From Curtobacterium sp. 458 (lineage in GTDB: Bacteria > Actinomycetota > Actinomycetes > Actinomycetales > Microbacteriaceae): a stretch of DNA of 64,000 nt. The stretch is from positions 1,626,542-1,690,541 of the forward strand of contig NZ_CP129104.1 in NCBI RefSeq assembly GCF_030406605.1, given 5' to 3'. Of this stretch, positions 35,167 to 43,825 are shown one piece after another. The notes under the pieces are model-generated. The model worked only from the letters and a program-made list of their open reading frames with translations. It was not told where the DNA came from and ran no database searches. The position numbers were made by a program, and so were the translations under genes. Every line of letters begins with the position of its first letter. The first letter of the stretch is position 1.

Positions 35167-36263
35167 GCCGTGACCGCGCTCGGGGCGACGGAGTCCACAC
35201 CCTCACGGGTGCGCATGAGCGGCTGGATGCGGGTGCCGAACTCGTCCATGCCCTGCAGGAAGTCGTCGAACACGAGCATGATGCCCTTCGTGCCCTCGAC
35301 CCCGGCGGCCTCGTCGAGCATCGCTGCGACGTGCTCGTACGACCCGACGAGTGTGCCCATGTTCATGTTGACGGCGCCCTCCGGCAGGGAGATGCGCTTC
35401 GCGGTGTTGCCGTCCTCGCCGTTCGTGTCGGTGAGGGCCTGACCGGTCATCCACGCGATGGCCTCGACGTCGACGCCGTCGCTGTAGCGCTGCCACTTCT
35501 CCTGCGCGGCCTCGTCGGTCTCGGCGGCGATGACCATGAACAGCACGTACGAGCCGACGTCGCGTCCGGTCTTCGCGCGGGCCTCGAGGAGGGCCGTGTT
35601 CTGCTCGGCGTACGCGGTCGGGGTGTTCACGCCGACGCCCATCGAGAAGTTGTAGTCCGAGTACTCCGCGGCGAACGCCATGCCCTGCGACGACTGTCCG
35701 GCGGACACGATCGGGATGTGCGCGGACGGCTTCGGGAGCATCCGGCAGTCGTTCATCTGGAAGTACTCACCCTGGAAGTTGCTCACGCCGTCCTCCCACA
35801 GCTCCTTCATGACCTGCATGTACTCCGTCTGGTACGCGTAGCGACGCCCGAAGTGCACCTCGTCGCCCGGCCACAGCCCCATCTGGTCGTACTCGGCCTT
35901 CTGCCACCCGGCGACGAGGTTCAGTCCGAAGCGGCCGTGCGAGATCGAGTCGACGGTCGCGGCCATGCGGGCGGCGATCGCCGGCGGGATCGTGAGCACC
36001 GCGGTGGTCGCGAAGAGTCGGATCCGTTCCGTCCGTGCGGCGAGCCCGGCCATCAGGGTGAAGGACTCGAGGTTCTCGTCCCAGAAGCCGCTCGGACCGC
36101 CGAACCCGCGGAGCTTGATCATCGAGAGCGCGAAGTCGAAGCCGTACGCCTCCGCCTTCTGCACGATCTCGAGGTTGAGGTCGAACGACGGCTTGTACTG
36201 CGGCGAGGTGGTCGAGATGAGCCAGCCGTTGCTGCCGATCGGGATGAAGACTCCGATGTCCAT
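35163..36263 (-). CDS. rutA: RutA-like flavin-dependent ring-opening monooxygenase
   Basis: 366 residues of the bacterial-luciferase-like (LLM) family, closely resembling E. coli RutA, which uses FMNH2 and O2 to open the uracil ring between N3 and C4. Long stretches match RutA as I remember it: [13 protein letters not shown], then [81 protein letters not shown] and [16 protein letters not shown] at 36263. Coupled by ATGA to the nitrilase gene and 31 bp after the permease gene. It needs a flavin reductase, and two are encoded divergently at 40757-41772. True uracil activity is not proven by sequence; other cyclic ureides are possible. Confidence 0.9.
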   Translation of the reverse strand: MDIGVFIPIGSNGWLISTTSPQYKPSFDLNLEIVQKAEAYGFDFALSMIKLRGFGGPSGFWDENLESFTLMAGLAARTERIRLFATTAVLTIPPAIAARMAATVDSISHGRFGLNLVAGWQKAEYDQMGLWPGDEVHFGRRYAYQTEYMQVMKELWEDGVSNFQGEYFQMNDCRMLPKPSAHIPIVSAGQSSQGMAFAAEYSDYNFSMGVGVNTPTAYAEQNTALLEARAKTGRDVGSYVLFMVIAAETDEAAQEKWQRYSDGVDVEAIAWMTGQALTDTNGEDGNTAKRISLPEGAVNMNMGTLVGSYEHVAAMLDEAAGVEGTKGIMLVFDDFLQGMDEFGTRIQPLMRTREGVDSVAPSAVTA

Positions 36264-36294
36264 GGGGGACTCGCTTTCTGTGTGTGGTGGAGGG

Positions 36295-37332
36295 TCAGGA
36301 CTGCTTCGCGGCGGCCTTGGCGGCGCTCGCGACGGCGTGACGGCGGATCGTCTGCGACACGGCGACGGCCACGATGAGTGCGCCGCCGTAGAAGAGCTGC
36401 TGCACGAAGTTGTCGGCGCCGAGCATCTGCAGGCCGACGACGCCGGAGAACAGGAAGTACACGGCGATGAACGTGCCGATCGCGTTGAACCGGCCGGGGA
36501 TGATCGCCGTCGCACCGAGGTAGCAGGCGGCGAACGCGGGGAGCAGGAACGACTGCCCGCTCGACGGGTCCGCGCCGCCGAGGGTGCCGGCGTAGACGAC
36601 CCCGGCGACCGCGGCGGTGAAGCCCGCGCCGACGAACGCGCCGACACGGAGGCGGCGGACGTTCAGGCCCGAGAGTTCGGCGACGGCGCGGCCGGTCCCG
36701 ACGAAGAGCAGGCGGCGTCCGACGGGCGTCGCGCTCAGGACGACGAGCACGACGATCGTCGCGACGAGGCCGTACACGAATGCGAGCGGCAGCCCCGCGA
36801 GCCCGCGCCAGCCGACCGTGGCGTTCACGAGCGCGGCGTCGACGCCGGTGACCGACGACGACGCGCTCATCCACTGGACGATCCCGATCATGAACGTCGA
36901 CGTGCCGAGGGTGACGATGAACGAGTCGATCCGGAACGCGACCGTCAGCAGGCCGTTGACGAGGCCGACGACGACGCCGATCACGAGCCCGACGGCGATC
37001 GCCGGCAGGAGCGGGACGTCCATCTTGGCGTTGAGGACGGCGATGGTCATCGCCGAGAGCGACATGGTGGACGCGCCGGACAGGTCGAACTCGCCGGCGG
37101 TCAGGGGGAACAGGAAGCCCAGCGCGAGGATGAGCAGCACCGACTGTGACCCGAGGATGTTCTGCAGGTTGCCGAGCGTCGGGTAGGTGTCGGGGAGCGC
37201 CACGCTGAACGCGATGACGATGACGAGCCAGGCACCGAGCAGCGCGTACCGCTCGGTGTGCCCCCACGAGAAGCGCGGGCGTGCTGCACGGATGACGGAG
37301 GTCTCGAGGACCTTGTCGGCGGTGGTGGACAT
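36295..37332 (-). CDS. ABC importer permease (ribose/nucleoside type)
   Basis: 345 residues, about ten membrane segments, BPD_transp_2 family as in RbsC. Visible family blocks: [54 protein letters not shown] and [49 protein letters not shown]. The ATG at 37332 overlaps the ATPase stop (TGATG). One permease presumably homodimerises. Location directly upstream of rutA implies import of the monooxygenase substrate. Confidence 0.92.
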   Translation of the reverse strand: MSTTADKVLETSVIRAARPRFSWGHTERYALLGAWLVIVIAFSVALPDTYPTLGNLQNILGSQSVLLILALGFLFPLTAGEFDLSGASTMSLSAMTIAVLNAKMDVPLLPAIAVGLVIGVVVGLVNGLLTVAFRIDSFIVTLGTSTFMIGIVQWMSASSSVTGVDAALVNATVGWRGLAGLPLAFVYGLVATIVVLVVLSATPVGRRLLFVGTGRAVAELSGLNVRRLRVGAFVGAGFTAAVAGVVYAGTLGGADPSSGQSFLLPAFAACYLGATAIIPGRFNAIGTFIAVYFLFSGVVGLQMLGADNFVQQLFYGGALIVAVAVSQTIRRHAVASAAKAAAKQS

Positions 37333-38966
37333 CAGGCGTTCTCCTTGAGTCGGGAGGAGTCGACGGGGGTGGGGGTCGGCGGGTCGACCAGGCTGGCGAC
37401 GACCGCCGCGGCGATCACGTCACGGTCGATGCGGTCGCCGGTGAGCACGTCGTGGACGCGGCCGTGGGCGAGGACGACGACCCGGTCGCACATCTGGGCG
37501 AGCTGGTCGTAGTCGGTCGAGGCGCAGACGATCGGGACGCCCTGCTCGGCGGTCTTCCGGAGCATGGCGAAGATGGCGGCGCGGGCGCCGACGTCGATGC
37601 CCTGCGTCGGCTCCTGCAGCAGCACGAGCCGTGGGTCGTCCTGCATCCACTTGGCGAGGACGGCCTTCTGCTGGTTGCCGCCGGACAGGGTGCCGAAGAG
37701 CGCGGCGGGGTCGGCGGGGCGGACGTCCCAGTCGCGGACGAGGCCCTCGACGTGCGACCGCTCGCGGGCGGGGGAGAGGCCGAGGAGTCCGCGGAGCTTC
37801 CCGAGGACGGGCAGCGTCACGTTCTGCTCGACGGACAGGGCCAGTGCCCCGCCCTCCCGCTTGCGGTCGGCCGGGACGTAGACGACGCCGCGGCCGATCG
37901 ACGCCGCCGGGGTCGCGCGGGCGAGGTCGGTGTCGACGTCGTGCACGACGAGCGACCCGGTCGCGGACCGCGCGCCGTACAGGCCGGGCAGGACGTCCTC
38001 GACGCCGGAGCCGGCGAGCCCGGTGACGCCGACGACCTCGCCGTCGGCGACGTCGAACGCGAGCCCGTCGACGACCCCGACCCGGAGGTCACGGACGCGC
38101 ACGACCGCGTCACCGGTGGTCGCCGGACGCGTGCGTCGGGCGACCGGGGCCTCGAGACCGCGGCCGACGATGAGCGACACGAGCTCGTCGGCGGTGGTGT
38201 CGGCGGTGTCGCGGTGCGCCTGCACCTTCCCGGCGCGGAGGACCGTCACGCGGTCGGCGTGCTCGAGGACCTCGGCCATGTCGTGCGACACGAGCAACGC
38301 CGAGGTGCGGCCGTCGGACACGAGGTCCTTCACGACGCGGAAGAGCAGGTCCGCGTCCTCCTTCGGCAGGAAGACGGTCGGTTCGTCGAGCACGATGAGT
38401 GCCCGTTCGTCCCCGAGCTCGGCGACGGCCCGGAGGATCGCCACGAGCGCCTTCTGCGTGTCGGTGAGCTGCTCGATCCGGGCGCGGGGGTCGATGTCCA
38501 CGCCGTACCGGGCGAACAGCTCGGCTGCGGAACGGTGCTCCGAGCGCCACCGGACGAACGGCCCGTGTCCGGCGACGACGGTCGCCAGCCGCAGGTTCTC
38601 GGTGACCCCGAGCGACGGCACGAGGGCGAGGTCCTGGTGGACGAAGCTGATGCCGACGCGACGGAAGTACCCGGGAGGCACCGGGAGCGGCAGTCGGGCG
38701 CCACGGACCTCGATCGTCGCTCCGGGGTCCGGCGCGTAGGTGCCGGACAGGATCTTGATCAGGGTCGACTTGCCGGAGCCGTTCTCGCCGAGCAGGGCGT
38801 GGACTTGGCCCGGCCGGACCTCCAGCTCGACGTCGTCGAGCGCGGTGAGCCCGCCGAACCGCTTGGTGAGTCCGCTGATGCGGAGCACCGGTGCGCTGTC
38901 CGCTCCGGCCCCGGCGACCGCAGCGGATGCTGCGGGGCCGAGCCGTGCCTCCCGGGTGTCGGTCAC
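37332..38966 (-). CDS. ABC importer ATPase, tandem domains (RbsA type)
   Basis: 544 residues with two nucleotide-binding domains. The first has Walker A GENGSGKST (60-68) and Walker B ALIVLDEPTVFLPKED, but its signature reads LTDTQKALVAI, a departure from LSxGQ. The second lacks Walker A (GLAGSGVEDVLPGLYGA) but has the signature LSGGNQQKAVLAKW and Walker B LVLLQEPTQGIDVG; degeneracy of this kind is normal in RbsA. The GTG at 38966 overlaps the binding-protein stop (GTGA). Confidence 0.92.
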   Translation of the reverse strand: MTDTREARLGPAASAAVAGAGADSAPVLRISGLTKRFGGLTALDDVELEVRPGQVHALLGENGSGKSTLIKILSGTYAPDPGATIEVRGARLPLPVPPGYFRRVGISFVHQDLALVPSLGVTENLRLATVVAGHGPFVRWRSEHRSAAELFARYGVDIDPRARIEQLTDTQKALVAILRAVAELGDERALIVLDEPTVFLPKEDADLLFRVVKDLVSDGRTSALLVSHDMAEVLEHADRVTVLRAGKVQAHRDTADTTADELVSLIVGRGLEAPVARRTRPATTGDAVVRVRDLRVGVVDGLAFDVADGEVVGVTGLAGSGVEDVLPGLYGARSATGSLVVHDVDTDLARATPAASIGRGVVYVPADRKREGGALALSVEQNVTLPVLGKLRGLLGLSPARERSHVEGLVRDWDVRPADPAALFGTLSGGNQQKAVLAKWMQDDPRLVLLQEPTQGIDVGARAAIFAMLRKTAEQGVPIVCASTDYDQLAQMCDRVVVLAHGRVHDVLTGDRIDRDVIAAAVVASLVDPPTPTPVDSSRLKENA

Positions 38967-40144
38967 TTCGCCGCGCCCCAGATCTTCTCGTACCCGGTCT
39001 TGTAGGCGTCGCCGTAGCCCTTGCTCGGGGCCGGCGGCGTGCCGGCCTCGTCGACGTTCTCCTTCGTGAAGACCTTGAGGGGTGTCTCCTCGTTGCCGTC
39101 CTCGATGATCGGGGTGTCGGTGAGCACGCGGCCGGCCTGGTCGATGGTGGCGTAGGCCAGCCACTCCATGTTCTCGCCGATGTCCATCGTCATGACGTTC
39201 CCCTGCTGCAGGATCTTCATGACCGCGGGCGTCCCGTTGTACGAGGACGTGTGCACCTGACCGGTCTTGCCCGCCGCCGTGACCCCGGCCTCGACGAAGA
39301 GCGCCATCGAGTCGTAGATCGGCAGGACGTAGTCGAGGTTCGGGTCCGACTGGATCGCGGACTGCACGGTCGACGAGATCTTCGTGGCCCAGTCGGCGAC
39401 CGGGACGTTCGTCACCTTGACCTTGCAGCCGGAGCAGTGCTGGTCGAACTCCTCCTGCATCGCCTTCACGATCCCGTCGGACGGTGGGACCTCGGACGAC
39501 GTGATGATGAGGACGTCGCCCTTGCCCTTCGTCTCCTTGATCGCCCAGTCGGCGTTGAGCTTCGCGGCCTCGTGGAACGGCGCGGTGACCTGCGCGGCCA
39601 CGAGCGGCTGGAGCTGCGACGGCAGCGACTCGCCCGTCTGGTAGGTGTGGCTGATCAGCACCGGGATGCCGGCCGCCTTCGCCCGCTTCAGCGCCGGGAC
39701 GATGAGCTCGCCGTTGACCCCCTGCGCGAGGACGATGATGTCGGCCTTCCGGCTGATCGCCTGGTCGATCCCGGCCGACTGTTCGGTCGGGGTGCCCTGG
39801 TTCGTGTACTCGATCCACTTCGCGCCGTACTGCTTCGCCAGCGCCTCACCCGCCTCGTCGACGGAGACGATGAACGGGACGGCGGACGAGTTCGGGATGT
39901 TGAAGATGGTCTTGCCGGCGATCCCCGACAGGTCGAAGGGCTTGCCCTCGAAGGTGAACTCGGGGTCGACGCTCGCGGCCGCGATCTGGCTGGTCGCGTG
40001 GGTGACACCGGCCGAGTCGTCCGCCGAGTCGGTGGAGGCGGTGGACGTGGCGGAGCACGCGGAGAGGACGAGCACGCCGCTGAGGGCGGCGGCGAGGATC
40101 GCGGGGCGGGCGAGGCGTGTTCGGGTCGGTGCGGGGGACGACAT
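38963..40144 (-). CDS. lipoprotein substrate-binding protein of the ABC importer
   Basis: 393 residues. Lipobox VLSAC (Cys30) after a hydrophobic signal, then a two-lobed periplasmic-binding fold of the sugar/ribose type (FIVSVDEAGEALAKQYGAKW, QAISRKADIIVLAQGVNGELIVPALKRAKAAGIPVLIS). A CSGC pair sits near residue 248 (QHCSGCKVKV) and could be a disulfide. It is the first gene of the seven-gene minus-strand operon; ATG at 40144 with GGAGG upstream. The ligand is presumably the nitrogen heterocycle or its nucleoside. Confidence 0.92.
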   Translation of the reverse strand: MSSPAPTRTRLARPAILAAALSGVLVLSACSATSTASTDSADDSAGVTHATSQIAAASVDPEFTFEGKPFDLSGIAGKTIFNIPNSSAVPFIVSVDEAGEALAKQYGAKWIEYTNQGTPTEQSAGIDQAISRKADIIVLAQGVNGELIVPALKRAKAAGIPVLISHTYQTGESLPSQLQPLVAAQVTAPFHEAAKLNADWAIKETKGKGDVLIITSSEVPPSDGIVKAMQEEFDQHCSGCKVKVTNVPVADWATKISSTVQSAIQSDPNLDYVLPIYDSMALFVEAGVTAAGKTGQVHTSSYNGTPAVMKILQQGNVMTMDIGENMEWLAYATIDQAGRVLTDTPIIEDGNEETPLKVFTKENVDEAGTPPAPSKGYGDAYKTGYEKIWGAAK

Positions 40145-40756
40145 CGGTCGGTGACCTCCAGGACGTGGTGCGGGGACGGGTGGGGTGCGGCGGGGAGCGG
40201 GGTGCGGGAACGACGAACACCCCGCGGCGCGGGGTGGCGCGACGACGTGCGTCGCGGAGAGAGGGTGCGGGTCACCGGAGGCGATGCGTCCGGTGACGGC
40301 GCCGCTCCGGTGGGGCTGATGCGAACGTAACGGACGGATGGGTCGTGCAGGGCGTCACCCGGTAACGGTCCTGTCACGCGTTTGTTTCGCTCGTGTTAGG
40401 CCACTGGTGTCGTCCAGCCGAAGGGGCCTCCCGCCGTGCTCCGACGAGATGCTCGTCATCGCCACCGATGCCCGGACGGGCGCCGATCCGCATGCCCGCG
40501 CGGCGGCGGCGACGAGGCGAAACACGATCGACGCACGGGAGGGCCGGCGCCGGAACACGACTCTCACAAGTCCGGCCGCGGCGACCGGCGCATTCCCGGG
40601 GACCGCGGGCGCGACGGCGCGCTGACCAGGGAGTTCCGTACCGGGCGCGGGCGACCGTCCTGGCGTAACCGATCCGACACGGAGCCGCCACGGCGGCGAA
40701 ACGCGCCGGGAGTGGACTGCAGGCACACCGAACCCCGACCGCCAGGAGCACACCCG
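40145..40756. promoter_or_regulatory. 612-bp divergent control region of the island
   Basis: No convincing gene in 612 bp between the importer operon and the flavin reductases. It holds an inverted repeat GTCACCGGA/TCCGGTGAC (40271-40279, 40289-40297), a tight hairpin CACCCCGC/GCGGGGTG with three-base loop (40218-40236), and two direct GTAACGG repeats 35 bp apart (40327-40333, 40362-40368). On the minus strand TACGTT (40329-40324) is a possible -10, which would give a leader of about 170 nt. I recognise no known riboswitch. Confidence 0.5.
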
Positions 40757-41272
40757 ATGATCACCACCGTCGTCGCCGGCAACCCCAAGCCCGCATCGCG
40801 GACGCTCGACGCCGCCACGGTCGTCCTCGACCGGCTCACCGGGCGCGCTCCCGACCACGTGGTCGACGTGATCGACCTCGGGCCGGGGCTCCTCGGCTGG
40901 GGTGCCCCCGCCGTGAGCGAGGCCGTCCGGACCGTCGCCGGCTCGGACCTCGTCGTCGTGGCGTCGCCGACGTTCAAGGCGACGTACACCGGCGTGCTCA
41001 AGCTCTTCCTCGACCAGTTCGCCACGGGCGACGGTCTCGCGGGTGTCGTCGCGGTGCCGCTCATGCTCGGCGCCGGACCCGCACACGCCCTCGCCCCCGA
41101 GGTGTTCCTCAAGCCCGTCCTCGTCGAACTCGGCGCGACGGTGCCGGCACCCGCCCTCTACCTCAACGACAAGCACTACTCGGAACCCGCGGCGACGGAC
41201 GACTGGACCGCGCGGTGGCGCGACGTCGTGCTCGGTGCGGCCACACGCCTCCAGGAAGGAATCCGCTCATGA
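40757..41272 (+). CDS. NAD(P)H-dependent FMN reductase (SsuE-like)
   Basis: 171 residues of flavodoxin-like fold. Starts [26 protein letters not shown] (phosphate-binding loop GNPKPASRT) and has [23 protein letters not shown], the hallmark of SsuE/NADPH-dependent FMN reductases that feed reduced flavin to two-component monooxygenases. ATG at 40757 with AGGAG upstream. It overlaps the next reductase by ATGA. Most simply, it supplies FMNH2 to the divergent RutA-like enzyme. Confidence 0.9.
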   Translation: MITTVVAGNPKPASRTLDAATVVLDRLTGRAPDHVVDVIDLGPGLLGWGAPAVSEAVRTVAGSDLVVVASPTFKATYTGVLKLFLDQFATGDGLAGVVAVPLMLGAGPAHALAPEVFLKPVLVELGATVPAPALYLNDKHYSEPAATDDWTARWRDVVLGAATRLQEGIRS

Positions 41273-41772
41273 TCAGCCCCTACTCGCCCGAGGCCCCCGA
41301 CCTGACCGCGCTCCGGCAGGCGTTCTCCGGCTTCCCGTGCGGGGTCGCGGCACTCGCGGCGATCGTCGACGACGAGCCGACGGTCCTCGTCGCGTCGTCG
41401 TTCACCGTCGGTGTCTCACAGGACCCGCCGCTCGTGATGTTCGCGGTCCAGCACTCGTCGTCGACGTGGCCGGTCCTCCGTGCCGCCGAGACCATCGGCG
41501 TCTCGGTCCTCGGGGAGGGCCACGCGCAGGTGACGCGGCAGCTCGCCTCGAAGGACAAGGCGGTGCGGTTCGTCGGCGTCGAGACGTCGGTGTCGGACAC
41601 CGGGTCCGTGTTCCTCGAGGGGGCGCCGATCTGGCTCGACTGCTCCGTCGAGCACACCTACCCAGCGGGCGACCACGACATCGTGGTGCTGCGGGTCCTC
41701 GGGCTCATGTCGGACTTCGCGCACAGCCCGCTCGTCTGGCACCGGTCCGGGTTCGCGACGCTGAGCGCCTGA
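41269..41772 (+). CDS. RutF/HpaC-like flavin reductase
   Basis: 167 residues of the flavin-reductase-like split-barrel family: [18 protein letters not shown], then [51 protein letters not shown], and a closing [14 protein letters not shown]. In the E. coli rut operon RutF fills this role beside RutA. Having both an SsuE-type and a RutF-type reductase in one two-gene operon is unusual. Followed by a perfect-arm terminator. Confidence 0.9.
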   Translation: MISPYSPEAPDLTALRQAFSGFPCGVAALAAIVDDEPTVLVASSFTVGVSQDPPLVMFAVQHSSSTWPVLRAAETIGVSVLGEGHAQVTRQLASKDKAVRFVGVETSVSDTGSVFLEGAPIWLDCSVEHTYPAGDHDIVVLRVLGLMSDFAHSPLVWHRSGFATLSA

Positions 41773-41790
41773 GCGCTCACGCGCCGACCG

Positions 41791-41846
41791 GACGGGAGGC
41801 CCGGATCACGTGAGCCGGTCTGCTCACGTGATCCGGGCCTCCCGTC
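41791..41846. terminator. GGAGGCCCGG-family terminator, perfect arms
   Basis: 25-bp perfect arms (key part GGAGGCCCGGATCACGTGAGC shortened to GGCCCGGATCACGTGAGC) with a six-base loop, between the flavin reductase and the convergent SDR gene. This is the best-conserved member of the family in the window. Confidence 0.9.
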
Positions 41847-41877
41847 CGACTCGTTCGGCCGGCTGGCCGGGCCGGCG

Positions 41878-42627
41878 TCACACCTGGCTCGCGCCGCCGT
41901 CCACGTACAGGACCGCGCCGGTGACGTAGCTGCTCCGCGGTGAGCCGAGGAAGAGGACAGCGTCGGCGATCTCGTCCTCGGTGCCGAGGCGACCGAGCGG
42001 GACACCCGCGGCGAGACCGTCGAGCAGCGAGCCCGCGTCCTCCGGCGTGTCCGCCAGGCCGGAGAGCCCCGGCGTCCCGATCGGCCCGGGCGCGACGACG
42101 TTCACCCGCACGCCCGCGTCGACGAGCTCGGCCGCCCAGCTCCGGGCGAGTGAGCGGACCGCTGCCTTGGTCGCGGCGTAGACGCTGAAGGCCGGGCTGG
42201 CCTTGACGTCGATGTTCGACCCGGTGAGGACGATCGCCGAGCCGCGGCCCAGGAACGGCAGGGCTGCCTGGACGGTGTTGACGACCCCGCCGACGTTGGC
42301 GTTGAACGTGTCGGTGAAGTGCTCCCACGTGATGTCGCCGAGCGCGGCGAACGAGCCGCCGCCGGCGTTCGCGAACACGAGGCCGAGGGAGCCGCCGCGC
42401 GCCCGGACGGCGTCGACGATGCGCTCGATCGCCGCCGGGTCGGTGACGTCGCCCTGCACGGTCGTGACCGCGTCGCCGAGCTCCGTGCCGACGGCGTCGA
42501 GGGCGGACTGCCGCCGTCCGGTCACGATGACGTGCGCGCCCTCGGCGACGAGTCGTCGGACGACGGCGAGCCCGATGCCGGACGAGCCGCCGGTGACGAG
42601 GGCGGTGGTGTCGGTGAAGTCGTTCAT
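41878..42627 (-). CDS. SDR-family oxidoreductase under TetR control
   Basis: 249 residues. TGGSSGIG (12-19), NAGG (87-90), Ser137, Tyr150 and Lys154 give a complete SDR active site; the C-terminal [16 protein letters not shown] is the standard SDR ending. ATG at 42627. It is transcribed away from the operator pair at 42641-42715. Similar SDR-plus-TetR pairs often respond to aldehydes or quinones, but the substrate is unknown. Confidence 0.92.
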   Translation of the reverse strand: MNDFTDTTALVTGGSSGIGLAVVRRLVAEGAHVIVTGRRQSALDAVGTELGDAVTTVQGDVTDPAAIERIVDAVRARGGSLGLVFANAGGGSFAALGDITWEHFTDTFNANVGGVVNTVQAALPFLGRGSAIVLTGSNIDVKASPAFSVYAATKAAVRSLARSWAAELVDAGVRVNVVAPGPIGTPGLSGLADTPEDAGSLLDGLAAGVPLGRLGTEDEIADAVLFLGSPRSSYVTGAVLYVDGGASQV

Positions 42628-42640
42628 GGTCGGTTCCCTT

Positions 42641-42715
42641 TCCTTACTGTTCGGTACAGAAGTGGAACGTAGACCTGTCCGGCGCACTTGTCAAATCTGT
42701 ACCGAACAGTAAGGA
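42641..42715. promoter_or_regulatory. perfect 20-bp inverted repeat, likely TetR operators
   Basis: TCCTTACTGTTCGGTACAGA (42641-42660) and its exact complement (42696-42715) are separated by 35 bp. Each arm contains a CTGT-N5-ACAG-type half-palindrome (CTGTTCGGTACAG), like TetR operators. The pair sits between the SDR start and the NTF2-like stop, so two TetR dimers could block the SDR promoter. Confidence 0.75.
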
Positions 42716-42724
42716 AGTGGGTCG

Positions 42725-43081
42725 TCAGGCGCTCAGGAAGAACGTCCGCACCTGCGTGATCCGACCGTCCGCGACGGTGACGACGTCGATTCCCCGGACC
42801 TGGGGTGCGCCCGCCGGGCCGAGTGCCCACGCCAGGGCGCCGGTGTCCTCGGATGCGTAGTGCGGGCCATCCGCGGCGAACACGAAGGAGTCGGGGACCT
42901 GGCCGAGGAGCTCCGCGGCCTTCGCGAGCAGTGCCTCCCGTCCGTCGTTCTCGCCCTCCGGGTCGACGAGGACGACGTCGGGGGAGTAGATGCGCTCCGC
43001 GGCGGCGCGTCGGACATCGGCGTCGCGGTTGCCGAAGACCTCGTGGAGGTTGGCGTCGAGCAGTTCGTGGACGGTGGGCAT
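42725..43081 (-). CDS. NTF2-like/SnoaL family protein
   Basis: 118 residues, cystatin-like NTF2 fold: VHELLDANLHEVFGNRDADVRRAAAERIYSPDVVLVDPEGENDGREALLAKAAELL, ending in VVTVADGRITQVRTFF. Such proteins are isomerases, hydrolases or ligand carriers; none can be chosen here. ATG at 43081 with AGAGGA upstream. It lies between the SDR and the divergent TetR, so all three likely form one response. Confidence 0.88.
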   Translation of the reverse strand: MPTVHELLDANLHEVFGNRDADVRRAAAERIYSPDVVLVDPEGENDGREALLAKAAELLGQVPDSFVFAADGPHYASEDTGALAWALGPAGAPQVRGIDVVTVADGRITQVRTFFLSA

Positions 43082-43107
43082 GCGGGTTCCTCTCGGTCTG
43101 ACGGGGC

Positions 43108-43128
43108 TATTGTGGTCCGAGCGGTACA
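43108..43128 (+). promoter_or_regulatory. tetR promoter with degenerate operator
   Basis: TATTGT at 43108-43113 is a good -10 for the TetR gene. TGGTCCGAGCGGTACA just after it is an imperfect dyad sharing CGGTACAGA with the 42641-42715 operators, suggesting autoregulation. Confidence 0.5.
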
Positions 43129-43146
43129 GAAAGGGAAGGTGTGCGC

Positions 43147-43737
43147 ATGGCCACTCGTGGACGACCACGGTCCTTCGACGCGGACGCCGCCCTCGACCGT
43201 GCGGTCGACGTGTTCTGGCGGCAGGGCTACGAGGGGACGAGCCTCGACGACCTGACGGGCGCGATGGGCATCAACCGGCCGAGCCTCTACGCCGCGTTCG
43301 GCAACAAGGAGGAGACCTTCAAGAAGGCGATCGGGCGCTACGCCGAGGTCGAGATGGCCTACGTCGGGGACGCCCTCGCCGAGCCGACCGCCCGCGCCGT
43401 GGCCGAGCACTACCTCCGCAGCAACGTCGCCGCGGTGACCACCCCTGGGCGGCCTGCCGGGTGCCTGTCCATCCAGGGCGGCCTGGCCGCCGGCGAGGGC
43501 GACCAGCGCATCGTCGACTTCCTCGCCGAGAGCCGGGCCGGCGGTGAGCAGCGGTTCGTCGAGCGGTTCCGTCGTGCGGTCGAGGACGGCGATCTCCCCG
43601 ACACCGAGGACCCCGTCGAACTCGCGAAGTACGTGTCGACGGTGTCGGCCGGACTGGCCGTGCAGGCGAGCGGCGGCGCACCGCGCGCCGCGCTCGCGGC
43701 GGTCGTCGAGCGCGCGCTCCGCGCCTTCCCGGCCTGA
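43147..43737 (+). CDS. TetR-family regulator of the SDR/NTF2 genes
   Basis: 196 residues from the ATG at 43147; a GTG at 43141 would add two residues. N-terminus ATRGRPRSFDADAALDRAVDVFWRQGYEGTSLDDLTGAMGINRPSLYAAFGNKEETFKKAI is the AcrR/LmrA-type TetR that often controls an adjacent divergent reductase. The C-terminal GRPAGCLSIQGGLAAGE contains the cysteine usual in this subgroup (TetR_C with a conserved GC), which can sense electrophiles. Confidence 0.92.
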   Translation: MATRGRPRSFDADAALDRAVDVFWRQGYEGTSLDDLTGAMGINRPSLYAAFGNKEETFKKAIGRYAEVEMAYVGDALAEPTARAVAEHYLRSNVAAVTTPGRPAGCLSIQGGLAAGEGDQRIVDFLAESRAGGEQRFVERFRRAVEDGDLPDTEDPVELAKYVSTVSAGLAVQASGGAPRAALAAVVERALRAFPA

Positions 43738-43760
43738 GCCGGGTACCCGCCCGACGGACC

Positions 43761-43808
43761 GGAGGCCCGGATCACGTGAGCGCACCTGCTCACGTGATCC
43801 GGGCCTCC
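43761..43808. terminator. GGAGGCCCGG-family terminator, perfect arms
   Basis: 21-bp perfect arms (starting GGAGGCCCGGATCACGTG) with a six-base spacer GCACCT, between the TetR gene and the convergent ABC permease gene. Confidence 0.9.
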
Positions 43809-43825
43809 CGTCCGGCATCGCGGCG

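Noticed and set aside
40145..40330. Known riboswitch upstream of the importer operon
   Set aside because: I looked for guanidine, purine, TPP, cobalamin and FMN-like conserved cores and saw none; only simple hairpins are visible.
40338..40625. Possible small ORFs in the island control region
   Set aside because: No ribosome site, no family features and several mutually overlapping frames; treated as non-coding.
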